A stretch of DNA of 64,000 nt from Woeseiaceae bacterium. Lineage in GTDB: Bacteria > Pseudomonadota > Gammaproteobacteria > Steroidobacterales > Woeseiaceae. A model generated the notes under the pieces. It did no database searches. It was not told where the DNA came from and saw only the letters and a list, made by a program, of their open reading frames with translations. The stretch is taken from assembly GCA_024640365.1 (NCBI GenBank), contig JAHEFE010000007.1, positions 1-64,000 on the forward strand, read 5' to 3'. Positions 45,799 to 53,976 of this stretch are shown in pieces (positions within the stretch are counted from its first letter, which is position 1; the number at the start of each line of letters is the position of its first letter). The position numbers and the translations under genes are program-made.

Positions 45799-47178
45799 AT
45801 GGAGTGGATGTCCTTACTTCTGTTCGTCGCCGTAATTGTCTTTTTGTTAGCGGGCTTCCCGGTCGCCTTCACGTTGGGCGGAACCGGCTTGTTGTTTGCG
45901 ATGCTGGGAGTAGCGACAGGGAGCTTCGACGGTGCGTTTCTTTATGCTCTGCCCAGTCGGATATTCGGTGTCATGAATAATGACACGTTAATTGCGGTGC
46001 CTCTTTTTGTGTTTATGGGCATTACGCTGGAGCGCGCACGAATCGCCGAACAATTACTGGAAACGCTGAGTGATTTGTTTGGCTCACTGCGCGGCGGTCT
46101 TGGCATTGCGGTCACTGTCGTCGGTATGTTGCTCGCGGCCAGCACTGGAATTGTCGGTGCAACAGTGGTGACCATGGGGCTACTATCTTTGCCAACAATG
46201 TTGAAACGTGGCTATTCCGCGGAGGTCGCTACCGGAACCATTTGTGCCTCCGGTACGCTCGGACAAATAATTCCACCCTCAATAATACTGGTCATGCTGG
46301 GCGATGTGATGTCGTCCGCTTATCAACAAGCTCAGCTGTCGCAGGGAATTTTTTCGCCGCGAACCGTTTCTGTAGGCGATCTTTTTGCCGGCGCAATTAT
46401 TCCGGGTCTTTTGCTCGTGCTCCTCTACATCGCATATCTATTATTGCTGGCGGTCATTCATCCGTCGTCGATACCGAGTGCACAAGACATTGCCGATGAC
46501 TCCCAACCCGTAACCGTGCGACGTGTGTTTGGCGCTCTATTGCCACCATTGTTGCTCATTTTTGCGGTGCTTGGCTCTATCCTGGGCGGCTTCGCAACAC
46601 CCACCGAAGCGGCCGCGGTCGGTGCGGTTGGCGCACTGTTGCTCGCGATGGAGCGGCGCCAACTGAAGCTTGATCGCCTGCAGGAAATCATGCGCGGGAC
46701 CATTCGTATCAGCAGCATGGTGTTTTTGATTCTTATCGGCGCTTCGGTCTTTTCGCTGGTCTTCCGTGGCTACGGTGGTGATGACGTAGTACGAAACCTG
46801 CTGAGCTCGCTACCCGGCGGAACAATCGGCGCCGTAGTTGTTGTGATGCTGGTAATGTTTCTGCTTGGCTTTGTACTCGACTTTATCGAGATCACTTTTG
46901 TCGTTGTTCCAATCGTCGGACCCATACTGTTATCAATGGGCCTCGATCCGGTGTGGCTCGGCATTATGATTGCCGTCAACTTGCAGACTTCTTTTCTGAC
47001 GCCACCGTTCGGCTTTGCGCTTTTTTATCTACGCGGCGTAGCACCGCCGTCGGTAACTACCGGACAAATTTATCGCGGCGTAATCCCGTTCGTCATTATC
47101 CAGCTACTGGCGCTTCTAATAATCGCTATGTTCCCTGATCTGGTTACGTGGTTGCCAAATCGTTTATACGGGCAGTAA
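45799..47178 (+). CDS. dctM: TRAP transporter large permease DctM
   Basis: Transport-channel subunit, 459 residues, about twelve spans. Signatures include AASTGIVGATVVTMGLLSLP, ICASGTLGQIIPPSIILVMLGD, FATPTEAAAVGAVGA and LNLQTSFLTPPFGFALFY-like NLQTSFLTPPFGFALFYLRG near the C-terminus. These are the two pseudo-symmetric halves that bind Na+ and substrate. It converges on dctP with 4 nt between stop codons. Confidence 0.95.
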   Translation: MEWMSLLLFVAVIVFLLAGFPVAFTLGGTGLLFAMLGVATGSFDGAFLYALPSRIFGVMNNDTLIAVPLFVFMGITLERARIAEQLLETLSDLFGSLRGGLGIAVTVVGMLLAASTGIVGATVVTMGLLSLPTMLKRGYSAEVATGTICASGTLGQIIPPSIILVMLGDVMSSAYQQAQLSQGIFSPRTVSVGDLFAGAIIPGLLLVLLYIAYLLLLAVIHPSSIPSAQDIADDSQPVTVRRVFGALLPPLLLIFAVLGSILGGFATPTEAAAVGAVGALLLAMERRQLKLDRLQEIMRGTIRISSMVFLILIGASVFSLVFRGYGGDDVVRNLLSSLPGGTIGAVVVVMLVMFLLGFVLDFIEITFVVVPIVGPILLSMGLDPVWLGIMIAVNLQTSFLTPPFGFALFYLRGVAPPSVTTGQIYRGVIPFVIIQLLALLIIAMFPDLVTWLPNRLYGQ

Positions 47179-47182
47179 TTAT

Positions 47183-48286
47183 TTAGCGCGATCTGGCTCG
47201 ATCACGTAAGTAGGCATATTCGCTAATGCGCTGGTTGTCTGCCGACTTGGCAAGAAAATCAAAATACGACTTGTGAATCTTTGCGGCCCACGGGTCATTC
47301 GCAGAAAACTCTTCGAGAACTTCCTTGGTGAGGTCGCGCAACAGGTTCATTACATCCTCAGGAAACTCTCGCAATTCTATATTCGGGTCCTGGGTCAATT
47401 GCGCCAGTGACTGGGCATTGCCCCAGGTATATTCTGCTTGCATGTCACAATTCATTGCCTGGCATGCCAGCTCAATGAGGTCCTGGAGATCAGCAGGTAA
47501 CGAGTCGTACGCCTGTTTGTTAACAATGCACTCGAGGATCGGGCCGGGCTCATGCCAACCTGGGTAATAATAGTATTTAGCGGCTTTGTGTAAGCCAAGT
47601 GACATGTCGTTATAAGGCCCCACCCATTCAGTTGCGTCAATTGCGCCCGTTTGTAACGAGGTAAATATTTCGGATCCCTGCATCAGGACAGTTGTCACGC
47701 CTGCGCGACGCATGACCTCGCCGCCAAGACCCGGCATGCGCATTTTCAGTCCGCGCAAGTCTTCTACCGAATTGATTTCGCGGTTGAACCACCCACCCAT
47801 TTGTACTCCGGTACTGCCTGCCGCAAACGGTACAAGATTATGTGGTGCATACAGCTCACGCCATAACTTAAGGCCGTCCCCGTAATACAGCCAGGCATAC
47901 ATTTCGTTGGCGTTCATCCCGAATGGGACCGTCGTAAAATATTGCGCCGCGTCAACTTTGCCCTTGTGGTAATAGGAGGCGCCGTGACCCATTTGCGCCG
48001 TTCCTCCGGACACAGCACCAAAAATCTCCAGCGCAGGCACCAACTCACCACCAGCGTAAACCTTGATCTTGAGGCGTCCGTTGGAGGCGCGCTCAATATG
48101 CTTGGCAATATTTTCGGCACCCACCCCGAGGCCCGGTAATTTTGGCGGCCAGGAGGTAACCATTTTCCACTCGAAGACTTCGTCTTGGCGAGAGGTTGTT
48201 GAACTGGCGCCGCTCTCGGGTGTTTTACTGCAAGCAGTAGCGCCGGCGGCCAGTACCATACCGCTGACAAAGTCTCTTCTTTTCAT
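47183..48286 (-). CDS. TRAP transporter substrate-binding protein, TakP-like
   Basis: Periplasmic solute receptor of 367 residues. The N-terminus MKRRDFVSG is a twin-arginine signal, and ATAC (Cys20) may be a lipobox, so it may be a Tat-exported lipoprotein; tatABC is 1.1 kb away. GQ-like phrases AIDATEWVGPYNDM and YYPGWHEPGP match 2-oxoacid or lactate receptors of the TakP group, including the conserved Arg in GLKMRMPG that binds the carboxylate. It is encoded opposite to its membrane partners dctQM, unusual for TRAP loci. The start is ATG 48286. Confidence 0.88.
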   Translation of the reverse strand: MKRRDFVSGMVLAAGATACSKTPESGASSTTSRQDEVFEWKMVTSWPPKLPGLGVGAENIAKHIERASNGRLKIKVYAGGELVPALEIFGAVSGGTAQMGHGASYYHKGKVDAAQYFTTVPFGMNANEMYAWLYYGDGLKLWRELYAPHNLVPFAAGSTGVQMGGWFNREINSVEDLRGLKMRMPGLGGEVMRRAGVTTVLMQGSEIFTSLQTGAIDATEWVGPYNDMSLGLHKAAKYYYYPGWHEPGPILECIVNKQAYDSLPADLQDLIELACQAMNCDMQAEYTWGNAQSLAQLTQDPNIELREFPEDVMNLLRDLTKEVLEEFSANDPWAAKIHKSYFDFLAKSADNQRISEYAYLRDRARSR

Positions 48287-48583
48287 AGTGGGGTATCCGT
48301 TAAATAAAGCCTCGCCTAGTGTAGACGGCGCGGTCCTGAGAACCAACGAAAAATGGACCACACACTGGATTTGTTGTTGTACGACCGACGTTACCAGCAA
48401 GATCACATCATGCGGACAAATAATCGGGCGTGACAAGCTCGAACAAGACCGGAGAAGGAGCGAAAAAACCACTTATGCACGATACATTGGGATAAAGCGG
48501 GATGATAAACCCACTTAATATGAAATGTTCCAATCGTGGTGATAGCTGCTTAGGTTTTTGAGCTTAATAGCCATTTCATGGTG

Positions 48584-48598
48584 TTTTGTATACCAAAA
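48584..48598. promoter_or_regulatory. GntR-type operator candidate upstream of dctP
   Basis: TTTTG-TATAC-CAAAA is an inverted repeat around a GTATAC core, the pattern bound by FadR-type (FCD) GntR regulators, which often control TRAP and organic-acid uptake genes. It lies about 300 nt upstream of the dctP start. No such regulator is encoded in the window. Confidence 0.35.
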
Positions 48599-48603
48599 TA
48601 CAT

Positions 48604-48628
48604 AAAAACCCCACCCAAGCGGGTGGGG
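48604..48628 (-). terminator. Leftward intrinsic terminator with no annotated upstream gene
   Basis: CCCCACCC (48609-48616) and GGGTGGGG (48621-48628) form a perfect 8-bp stem with loop of 4 nt; on the minus strand it is followed by T5. All annotated genes to its right for 4 kb are on the plus strand, so it has to end an unannotated transcript. Confidence 0.75.
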
Positions 48629-48780
48629 CTGCCCTCCATGGCCCGGGATGGACACGGCTAGCACGTGGGCTGCCTCCTTGCTGCCCCTCCTGCCACACCC
48701 CCTTGGGAAAGCGGTTTGGCGGACATCCCGTATAGCGTAGACTGCCACCTGCGATAACTGACAGCCCGGCCTCTAATTGG
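48604..48780 (-). ncRNA. Candidate GGA-rich small RNA (possible CsrA/RsmA sponge)
   Basis: On the minus strand, about 180 nt ending at the intrinsic terminator contain four GGA motifs. They are GGGATGT, GCAGGAGGGG, CAAGGAGGC and CATGGAGGGC. Two of them sit in loops closed by GGGC/GCCC stems (GGGC-AGCAAGGAGGCA-GCCC and GGGC-CATGGAGGGCA-GCCC). A-TACGGGATGT is near the CsrA consensus RUACARGGAUGU. The 5' end and promoter are not clear. It was compared by eye with SRP, 6S, RNase P and tmRNA and fits none. Confidence 0.35.
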
Positions 48781-48838
48781 CCATTGAACAGAGAAAACTG
48801 GGCGCAGCACGTGAACCGGCTGCCTCGACGGATAAGCG

Positions 48839-49294
48839 ATGATTGGATTGTTACAGCGTGTGAGCGGGGCAAGCGTGATCGTTGCCGGCGAAAAGGTTGC
48901 TGAAATCGGAGCGGGCATACTGGTGCTCGTTGCCGTGCAGCGCCACGATTCAGAGCGCGAAGTAGAGCGCCTTGCCGAGCGGTTGTTAACGTATCGCGTA
49001 TTTGAAGACGAAAGCGGACGCATGAATAAAAGCGTTATCGATCTCGGGCTGGATGTCTTGCTGGTGCCTCAGTTCACTCTGGCCGCGGACACCAAAAAGG
49101 GGACGCGCGCCAGCTTCACGCGCGCCGCAGCACCTGAAACCGGTGCGCGCCTGTTCAAACTACTGTTAACAAAGTGCGGCGACCTCTGTAACAATGTACA
49201 AAGCGGTATATTTGGTGCCGATATGCAAGTGGGTCTGACCAATGATGGGCCAGTGACTTTCTGGCTTGAAACCCACAGCCCTGCCCACCCATAG
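48839..49294 (+). CDS. dtd: D-aminoacyl-tRNA deacylase
   Basis: Removes D-amino acids from mischarged tRNAs; 151 residues. MIGLLQRVSGASVIV opens the protein, SQFTL-like VPQFTLAADTKKGTRASF is in the middle, and the Gly-cisPro motif GPVTFWLE ends the active site near 137-144. A complete, ordinary copy. It probably has its own promoter in the gap upstream. Confidence 0.95.
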   Translation: MIGLLQRVSGASVIVAGEKVAEIGAGILVLVAVQRHDSEREVERLAERLLTYRVFEDESGRMNKSVIDLGLDVLLVPQFTLAADTKKGTRASFTRAAAPETGARLFKLLLTKCGDLCNNVQSGIFGADMQVGLTNDGPVTFWLETHSPAHP

Positions 49295-49393
49295 CGTCCC
49301 GCAAAAATTGTTGTCGGTATTGTTGGGCCGGCGGGGTTATTATAAAGGTACGATCGCAGGCATTAGCTGGCGACCGTGATTGTTTTTTGTGAC

Positions 49394-49411
49394 GGGGCGG
49401 AGCCCCAGGAG
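49394..49411 (+). promoter_or_regulatory. Short hairpin next to the tatA ribosome site
   Basis: GGGGC-GGA-GCCCC forms a 5-bp stem whose 3-nt loop is GGA, and AGGAG (49407-49411) follows directly as the tatA ribosome site, 9 nt before ATG 49420. A GGA in a hairpin loop with a second GGA in the ribosome site is the arrangement bound by CsrA/RsmA. Confidence 0.35.
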
Positions 49412-49419
49412 TTTGCAAG

Positions 49420-49653
49420 ATGTTATCTAACATCGGACCGTTTCAATTATTGATTGTTCTGCTTATCGTGCTCGCCATTTTCGGTACTAAGCGATTACGT
49501 ACGCTCGGCTCTGATCTGGGCAGCGCCGTCAAAGGGTTCAGGGGCGCAATGAACGAGGCAGACAAGGAACCCGACCAGCTGGATAACAATACTGAAGATG
49601 CCGACTTCGACAATACGCCGGTCGATGAACCTAAAAAGCAAAAGCGCAACTAA
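49420..49653 (+). CDS. tatA: Sec-independent translocase subunit TatA
   Basis: Pore-forming subunit of twin-arginine export, 77 residues. N-terminal span (about 6-21) then the [20 protein letters not shown] amphipathic helix and an acidic, disordered tail. Together with tatB and tatC it forms one operon; the Tat-signal protein DctP at 47-48 kb is a likely client. Confidence 0.94.
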   Translation: MLSNIGPFQLLIVLLIVLAIFGTKRLRTLGSDLGSAVKGFRGAMNEADKEPDQLDNNTEDADFDNTPVDEPKKQKRN

Positions 49654-49667
49654 GGCGGTAATTCCTG

Positions 49668-49976
49668 ATGTCAGGCATTGGCTTCTGGGAACTTATATTT
49701 CTTTTTCTGATCGGGCTGATTGTTCTTGGCCCGGAGCGCTTGCCGCGGGTCGCCCAACAACTAGGTAACTGGTTGGGGCAGGCGCGTCGCATGACCCGCG
49801 TCATGAAACGCCAACTGGAAGACGAGTTGGATCTCAACAAGGCGCTGAATCCGCAACCGCAAAAGACCGCGCGCCCCAAAACAACCTCGACACCCGCCGG
49901 CATGGCGCCGACGAGCGCCGACAAGCCGGTCGACAACACCGCTAGCGAGCCACCGAAGAGTGCCGATAGTGAGTAG
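49668..49976 (+). CDS. tatB: Sec-independent translocase subunit TatB
   Basis: Substrate-receptor subunit, 102 residues. The N-terminal GFWELIFLFLIGLIVLGPERLP is the TatB signature, with the conserved Glu near position 8 and Gly-Pro at the hinge. A longer amphipathic helix and a Pro/Thr-rich tail (about 60-102) follow. It overlaps the start of tatC by 8 nt. Confidence 0.94.
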   Translation: MSGIGFWELIFLFLIGLIVLGPERLPRVAQQLGNWLGQARRMTRVMKRQLEDELDLNKALNPQPQKTARPKTTSTPAGMAPTSADKPVDNTASEPPKSADSE

Positions 49977-50748
49977 TGACACAAAGACCCCGGATGACAA
50001 GGAAGAGCTCGCCGAGGACTCTTTGCTGTCCCACCTGATAGAGCTGCGCAGCCGATTATTAAAAATCGCTGTCACTATCGTTGTTATTTTCGTCGTCCTG
50101 TTACCCTTTGCGGGCGACTTGTTCGCTTTCGTATCAGAGCCGCTGCGTCACGTGTTGCCCGGCAGCAAGATGATTGTCACGGGTGTAGCATCGCCAGCCA
50201 TCACCCCCTTGAAACTTGCTTTTTTTGTCGCTCTTTTTTTGGCGATGCCGATAGTGCTTTACCAGGTTTGGGCGTTCGTCGCGCCGGGCCTCTATATGAA
50301 AGAAAAGAGCTTTACAGTGCCGCTGCTGGTATCGAGTATCATTCTTTTCTACATGGGCATCGCTTTCGCTTACTACGTAATTTTCCCGCTCATGTTCGGG
50401 TTCTTTGTGAAAATTGCTCCGGTCGGCGTCGAAGTGCAGCCAGACATTTCCAGTTTTCTCGATTTCATTACAACTATATTTTTCGCCTTTGGTCTCGCTT
50501 TTGAGGTGCCGGTAGCCACTGTGCTGCTCGTCTTGACCGGCTTGACGACACCAGACAAGCTATCCAAGGCGCGACCCTATGTGTTTCTGCTGGCGTTCGT
50601 CGTTGGCATGATATTGACGCCGCCAGACGTGATTAGCCAAACTTTGCTGGCGGTCCCCGTGTATCTGCTGTTTGAACTGGGCATAGTTATGGCGCGCATA
50701 TTTAAACGCAACAAAGATCAGGGCACCGAGAAAGCCGAACAGGCATAG
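49969..50748 (+). CDS. tatC: Sec-independent translocase subunit TatC
   Basis: Six-span receptor that binds the twin-arginine signal; 259 residues. LLSHLIELRSRLLK near the N-terminus has the conserved Glu of the signal site, and FAFGLAFEVPVATVLLVLTGL is in the second half with its conserved Glu. GTG 49969 is the preferred start, with GAAGAG 8 nt upstream; GTG 49960 is also in frame. The C-terminal tail is basic and disordered. Confidence 0.95.
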   Translation: MSSDTKTPDDKEELAEDSLLSHLIELRSRLLKIAVTIVVIFVVLLPFAGDLFAFVSEPLRHVLPGSKMIVTGVASPAITPLKLAFFVALFLAMPIVLYQVWAFVAPGLYMKEKSFTVPLLVSSIILFYMGIAFAYYVIFPLMFGFFVKIAPVGVEVQPDISSFLDFITTIFFAFGLAFEVPVATVLLVLTGLTTPDKLSKARPYVFLLAFVVGMILTPPDVISQTLLAVPVYLLFELGIVMARIFKRNKDQGTEKAEQA

Positions 50749-50858
50749 ATTCAGAAAAATAAAGCGCGCCGCGACCGGCCGAGGGGACGGTCTCATGCAC
50801 TACGCATATCGGCGCTTCGTCAAGCATATAAAATTAACGAAAATGCTGGAGTAAACAG

Positions 50859-52670
50859 ATGAGTCAATCGGCAGCAGCCGCGGTTACGCAAAAACGAGAA
50901 GGCGAGTTTCTCGGCCATCCTATAGGGCTGTACGTGTGTTTTGGCACCGAGCTATGGGAGCGGTTTTCCTTTTACGGTATGAAGTATCTGCTTCTTTTGT
51001 ATCTGACCAAATATCACCTGTTTACCGATGCCGCCGGCTTTGACGTTCTCGGCGCTTACGCTGGTCTCGTTTACGCGCTCCCAGTAATCGGCGGGCTTAT
51101 TGCCGATCGGTATCTCGGAATGCGCAAGGCGGTGGTCTTTGGCGGCATTCTCCTTTCGCTCGGTCACTTGTTGATGGCCGTAGAAGGGCACCAGGCCATA
51201 AACTATGTGGCGGGCACTGTGCTCGCTGCGGATCTGCAGTTGGCCAGCGGCCAAATTCTGGCCGCTGGGACGATCCTGCAACAGGACATCATGTTCCGCG
51301 ATACGGCTGCCTTGAATGTTTTTTACTTCGCGCTCGCGCTGATTGTTATGGGCGTTGGTTATCTCAAGCCCAACGTTTCTACCATCGTCGGCAAGCTGTA
51401 TGGTGAGGACGATCCAAGGCGCGATTCCGGATTTACGATATTTTACATGGGCATCAATATAGGCTCTTTCTTCGCCACACTGGTTTGTGCGTGGCTCGGT
51501 GAAACCTATGGCTGGAAATATGGTTTCGGCGCTGCCGGTATAGGCATGATCTTCGGCCTGTTTACATTCCTGAGCGGCCAAAAATATCTCTATGGTCACG
51601 CCGATCCCTCTGATTCGACAGCACTCAAGGAAAAAGTCGTTGGTCCCATTAACCGTGAGTGGTTTATTTATCTGGCCAGCCTGCCGTTCCTTGCGCTGAT
51701 CTGGATGATCGTTCAAAAAGAACCGGTAGTGCATGTCACTCAGAACGCGTTCCTCGTTGTCTCGATTGTCGGCATCATTCTGTATTCGATGATTTACAGA
51801 AAAACAGACAGCAGCAATGTGATTGCATACGCGATGGCCGGCCTTGCGATTGTGCTCGGGCTCCTCGGTGTCTTTGTAGAGACAGGGTTTATCAATGCGG
51901 ATCCAGCAGTGGCAGAGGGCGCGATTTATGCTGCGATCGGGATGATCATCGCTTTTGTTATCTATGGCTTTGCCACGCATAACTCTGCCGAATTTGGCCG
52001 GACCGTAAGTCTCATGGTTTTGATTCTCTCAACGGTTGTTTTCTGGGCGCTGTTCGAACAATCAGCGGGGTCGATGACGCTATTCGCTGATCGGGTCGTA
52101 GACCGGACCGTTGGCAGCATTACATTCACCGCCGGCCAGTTTGGTTCGCTTAATGCCGGCTTCATCATGTTATTGGCCGTACCGTTTGCGACGCTCTGGG
52201 TGTGGCTGGCGAAACACAATCTTGAGCCCAATACGCCGGTCAAGTTCGCGCTGGGAATTTTGCAGGCCGGCCTCGGTTTCGGTGCGCTGGTACTGGGCGC
52301 GCATTACCCGGATCAAACCGGACACGTTGCCGCAATCTGGCTCGTACTTGCTTACTTGCTGCACACGACCGGCGAGCTTTGTTTGTCTCCGGTTGGCTTG
52401 TCGGCAGTAACCAAGCTGTCGATACCGAGAGTGGTCGGCGTCAGTATGGGCACGTGGTTTTTGGCGACTGCGCTGTCAGAAACGGTGGCAACCCGCCTTG
52501 GCAAGCTAGCTGCAATTGATATGTCCGCTGATGGCGGTGCCGACCTGGCCTCGTCAATTGCCACCTATACAGCACTGTTTGAATTTTTAATGTATGTGGG
52601 ACTGGGCGCGGGCATTTTCATGCTCATCATTTCACCGTTAATCAAGCGCGGAATGCACGGCATACATTAA
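50859..52670 (+). CDS. POT/PTR family proton-dependent peptide transporter
   Basis: Major-facilitator-type di/tripeptide symporter, 603 residues and about fourteen spans. The POT signature FGTELWERFSFYGMKY (ExxER with the following aromatic pair) is at about residues 28-43. The second family motif FTIFYMGINIGSFFATL is near 190-206, with GLTETYG-like GETYGWKYGFGAAGIGM after. The long insertion between half-transporters is typical of the bacterial DtpA/B type. It is monocistronic, 110 nt after tatC, and converges on the Kazal gene. Confidence 0.93.
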   Translation: MSQSAAAAVTQKREGEFLGHPIGLYVCFGTELWERFSFYGMKYLLLLYLTKYHLFTDAAGFDVLGAYAGLVYALPVIGGLIADRYLGMRKAVVFGGILLSLGHLLMAVEGHQAINYVAGTVLAADLQLASGQILAAGTILQQDIMFRDTAALNVFYFALALIVMGVGYLKPNVSTIVGKLYGEDDPRRDSGFTIFYMGINIGSFFATLVCAWLGETYGWKYGFGAAGIGMIFGLFTFLSGQKYLYGHADPSDSTALKEKVVGPINREWFIYLASLPFLALIWMIVQKEPVVHVTQNAFLVVSIVGIILYSMIYRKTDSSNVIAYAMAGLAIVLGLLGVFVETGFINADPAVAEGAIYAAIGMIIAFVIYGFATHNSAEFGRTVSLMVLILSTVVFWALFEQSAGSMTLFADRVVDRTVGSITFTAGQFGSLNAGFIMLLAVPFATLWVWLAKHNLEPNTPVKFALGILQAGLGFGALVLGAHYPDQTGHVAAIWLVLAYLLHTTGELCLSPVGLSAVTKLSIPRVVGVSMGTWFLATALSETVATRLGKLAAIDMSADGGADLASSIATYTALFEFLMYVGLGAGIFMLIISPLIKRGMHGIH

Positions 52671-52699
52671 ACCGTCGGCACGATCTGTGCGGGTCAGTA

Positions 52700-53512
52700 T
52701 TACTGGCCTGCACAGGCTCCGGCGTAGGCCAGCGTGGCCCCGGCGTTTTCGAGACGACACGAATTTTCATAGGTGTTGCCGTCCAGACCACAAACCGGTT
52801 GATAGGTTTCCGGACAGTTGCGTCCCTTTGATTGACAGATCCCCGCATAAAGAATGCGCACACCCTTGCGCTCAGCCTGGCATGCGTTCGAATAAATCAT
52901 CTCGTCGGCACCGCAAACCGGCACGTACACGCGTGGACACGGCCGCCGATTGCAGGCCCCTTCTGTATAAGTTTCCTTACCCGCCGCCTCAGCAAGACAG
53001 GCATTGCCGAATGTTTGTTCGTCTTCGCTGCACACAGGGGCATAAACTTTAGGGCAATTATCAAGGCTGCAGGCACCCTGCCTTTGCACCGGAACACGAT
53101 CATCAGCTGCCTGACAACGGTTTTTATAGGTTCGACCGGTCATCGCACAAACGGGATCGTACGCGTTGCCGCAGCCGTCATCGATACATTCGCCTTTGGC
53201 AATGACCTCGGTACCCGCCTCCGTAGCAAGACACTGATTGCTGTAACTAATGCCATCGGCGCCGCACACGACATCGACCTCGTCGCCGCAACTCGGCGCA
53301 CATTCTCCCTCGCTCGCAATCGTCGCGCCCGAAGCCAGCGCCGTGCAGCGGTTGCTGTAGGTTTCGCCATCTGCGCCACACACGGGGGCATAGTCCGAAG
53401 TACAGGGCACGGCCTGGGCAAATGCGCTGCTCGCAAACAATACGGAAAATAATAAAGCTATCGTTTGCAGCATTGTTGATATTGCTCGAAAACATTTATT
53501 CATAGCGGTCAT
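52700..53512 (-). CDS. Secreted protein with six Kazal-type repeats
   Basis: A 270-residue exported protein with a signal peptide ending near SAFAQ (residue 33). The rest is six tandem Kazal-like units, about 37 residues each, following the pattern C-x3-Y-x-PVCG-x-DG-x-TY-x-N-x-C to G-x-C. Each unit keeps four cysteines and lacks the C1-C5 pair of classical Kazal inhibitors. Kazal domains usually block serine proteases; here the reactive-site loop differs between units (for example SDYAPV, DEVDVV, NAYDPV, KVYAPV). A second start, ATG 53503, is possible. Target protease unknown. Confidence 0.88.
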   Translation of the reverse strand: MTAMNKCFRAISTMLQTIALLFSVLFASSAFAQAVPCTSDYAPVCGADGETYSNRCTALASGATIASEGECAPSCGDEVDVVCGADGISYSNQCLATEAGTEVIAKGECIDDGCGNAYDPVCAMTGRTYKNRCQAADDRVPVQRQGACSLDNCPKVYAPVCSEDEQTFGNACLAEAAGKETYTEGACNRRPCPRVYVPVCGADEMIYSNACQAERKGVRILYAGICQSKGRNCPETYQPVCGLDGNTYENSCRLENAGATLAYAGACAGQ

Positions 53513-53531
53513 TCGTTACTCATGTTTCGTA

Positions 53532-53969
53532 TTAGACGTCATCGGCATGTAGCAGTTCACTGGTCATTCTGCGGGGCAACTCATCCTTGACCTCAACCCA
53601 ACTGGCACGGGTGTCATAGCAAATGTGTGCCTGCACTTTGAAATCATCCTGCTCGTGCAAGTTTGCGAGTGTCACGTGCGTCTCGTCCGGCCAAAAACTT
53701 GAACGAAAAAACATTGTGCTCCCGCAGTGTGCGCAAAAACCACGGCGACCCTCGTTAGTCGATGCATACCAGCGCAACGACTGCTCACTATTGTCCAGTG
53801 AAAAATTTTCGCTTTTCTGACACACCCAGGTCACAAAAGCAGCGCCATGGGCGCGCTGGCATAAACGGCAGTGACAGTGAACCTGGGAGTCGGAGCCCGA
53901 AGGCTCGTTGATGGTGAAACGAACTTTTCCGCACAGACAGGAGCCTTTATAGATCTTCACGTTTTGCAC
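53532..53969 (-). CDS. GFA family protein (CENP-V/GFA zinc fold)
   Basis: A 145-residue zinc protein of the glutathione-dependent formaldehyde-activating family. Metal cysteines are Cys11 and Cys13 (GSCLCGKV), Cys32, Cys34 and Cys37 (HCHCRLCQ), and Cys79 and Cys82 (FCAHCGS). Most members are not proven formaldehyde enzymes, so the catalytic role is open. It is followed by the methyltransferase gene with the same orientation upstream (54597), 7 nt apart. Confidence 0.88.
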   Translation of the reverse strand: MQNVKIYKGSCLCGKVRFTINEPSGSDSQVHCHCRLCQRAHGAAFVTWVCQKSENFSLDNSEQSLRWYASTNEGRRGFCAHCGSTMFFRSSFWPDETHVTLANLHEQDDFKVQAHICYDTRASWVEVKDELPRRMTSELLHADDV

Positions 53970-53976
53970 CTCGCCC

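Larger units (their letters stand above)
48287..48838. other. dctP-dtd gap with operator and candidate small RNA
   Basis: A gene-free 552-nt stretch. From left to right it holds the dctP leader (48287 to about 48580), a GntR-type palindrome (48584-48598), a leftward intrinsic terminator (48604-48628), and GGA-rich sequence upstream of that terminator on the minus strand (to about 48780). The last 58 nt precede dtd. Translations of the gap in all frames look like chance ORFs. Confidence 0.6.

Noticed and set aside
48604-48780. Signal recognition particle RNA (ffs) in the dctP-dtd gap
   Set aside because: AAGGAGGCAGCC recalls the 4.5S loop, but the invariant tetraloop hairpin (TCC-GGAA-GGA) is missing.
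48576-48872. 98-codon minus-strand ORF before dtd
   Set aside because: It overlaps the dtd start and runs through the terminator hairpin; composition is Gly/Pro-rich as expected of chance translation, with no ribosome site.
50952-51980. 342-codon minus-strand ORF within the peptide transporter
   Set aside because: It is antisense to a well-conserved POT gene, polar and without family features; a shadow frame.
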